The notes under the pieces are model-generated. The model was not told where the DNA came from, did no database searches, and worked only from the letters and a program-made list of their open reading frames with translations. 22,570 nucleotides of DNA from CAZJRB01 sp964547995 (GTDB lineage: Bacteria > Planctomycetota > Planctomycetia > Pirellulales > Thermoguttaceae): positions 1 to 22,570 of the forward strand of contig CAZJRB010000118.1 of NCBI GenBank assembly GCA_964547995.1. The letters are read 5' to 3'. The first letter of the stretch is position 1. Each line of letters begins with the position of its first letter. A program made the position numbers and the translations under genes. Shown here in pieces: positions 22,334 through 22,570 of this stretch.

Positions 22334-22413
22334 GGGTGCCATGCCCACGCTTGTCGTGGGCATGTTTGCGGGCGTTGCAAAACATGCCCACGGCAAGCGT
22401 GGGCATGGCACCC
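22334..22413. repeat. 34-bp-arm inverted repeat (GCCATGCCCACG family)
   Basis: 22334-22367 (GGGTGCCATGCCCACGCTTG...) pairs with 22380-22413 with one mismatch across a 12-nt spacer. Each arm again contains its own near-palindrome (TGCCCACG ... CGTGGGCA). No gene overlaps it. The sequence would form a very stable hairpin in RNA or single-stranded DNA. Confidence 0.85.
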
Positions 22414-22440
22414 ACAGTTTCAATGGTCGTACGGTACTAG

Positions 22441-22521
22441 GAGCGGCGGAAGAGAATTTACCCGTAGCCACGTCGCCCAGACGGTGGAATCCGATTCAAT
22501 CCACGGTCTGGCGGCCGTAGC
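22441..22521. repeat. Two-level palindromic element, copy 2 (degenerate, inverted)
   Basis: 22441-22488 matches the reverse complement of the 321-404 element in order (GAGCGGC, GAATTTA, CCGTAGCCAC, CAGACGGTGG). The right half at 22500-22521 (TCCACGGTCTGGCGGCCGTA) is roughly complementary to the left (22465-22488), so an imperfect hairpin remains. Confidence 0.55.
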
Positions 22522-22570
22522 TAGTGCCTGTCCAAAGACTTAGTGTGGCTCTTTTTTTACGGCAGTTTCT

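Larger units (their letters stand above)
21970..22570. other. Gene-free right edge made of repeats
   Basis: No protein-coding frame is supported after the sulfatase start. The region contains the second 135-bp element (22056-22190), a long inverted repeat (22334-22413) and a relative of the 321-404 element (22441-22521). The promoter of the sulfatase operon should lie in the first part, but I see no clear consensus. Confidence 0.6.

Noticed and set aside
22515..22570. End of an insertion sequence at the right edge (AGTGCCTGTCCAAAGACTTA)
   Set aside because: It looks like the edge of another element and faintly mirrors GGCACTAG at 48-55, but no partner end or transposase is in the window.

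Overview
The window looks like a chromosomal stretch of a GC-rich Planctomycetota bacterium (Pirellulales-like, perhaps from a metagenome assembly). The inference rests on the gene set: an exported sulfatase, two exported DUF1080 proteins, a GH32-type exported protein, a PQQ-type beta-propeller protein with an N-terminal methyltransferase-like domain, a hydrazine-synthase-alpha-like haem protein and a Tat-exported sugar-isomerase-like protein. No rRNA, tRNA, CRISPR array or transposase gene was seen.

Layout, left to right. 1-508 has no gene but two inverted repeats. 509-6200 is a minus-strand block: LysE-type exporter, Tat-exported fucose/arabinose-isomerase-like protein, and a discoidin/PD40/HzsA-like multihaem protein split by a probable one-base frameshift near 4855-4865. 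6201-6927 is a large gap with a decayed PfkB-kinase tail and two repeat elements. 6928-10146 (+) encodes the methyltransferase-like/PQQ-propeller fusion, converging on a ROK-family kinase (10182-11219, -). 11588-13228 (+) is a membrane protein built of five roughly 95-residue repeats related to mechanosensitive-channel TM-helix proteins, followed by a good intrinsic terminator. 13559-17056 (-) holds a small DUF1080 protein, ThiC (thiamine pyrimidine synthesis) and a NapH-NapG-like polyferredoxin. 17401-18534 (+) is a second DUF1080 protein, whose stop codon lies one base from the stop of the opposing GH32-like gene. That gene (18536-20179) follows a sulfatase (20230-21969) on the minus strand, probably as an operon.

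Functionally, the sulfatase, GH32-like, DUF1080, ROK and sugar-isomerase-like genes fit periplasmic dismantling of sulfated or oxidised saccharides followed by cytoplasmic phosphorylation. ThiC, the polyferredoxin, LysE and the channel-like protein are housekeeping or transport functions.

The most striking non-genic signal is the density of palindromic repeats. Most large intergenic gaps hold a different inverted-repeat family. One 135-bp element is present in two identical copies 15.5 kb apart, each flanked by its own short direct repeat. One family occurs three times with conserved arms and unrelated loops. Another family has inserted in frame inside the PQQ-propeller gene and adds about 36 residues to the protein.
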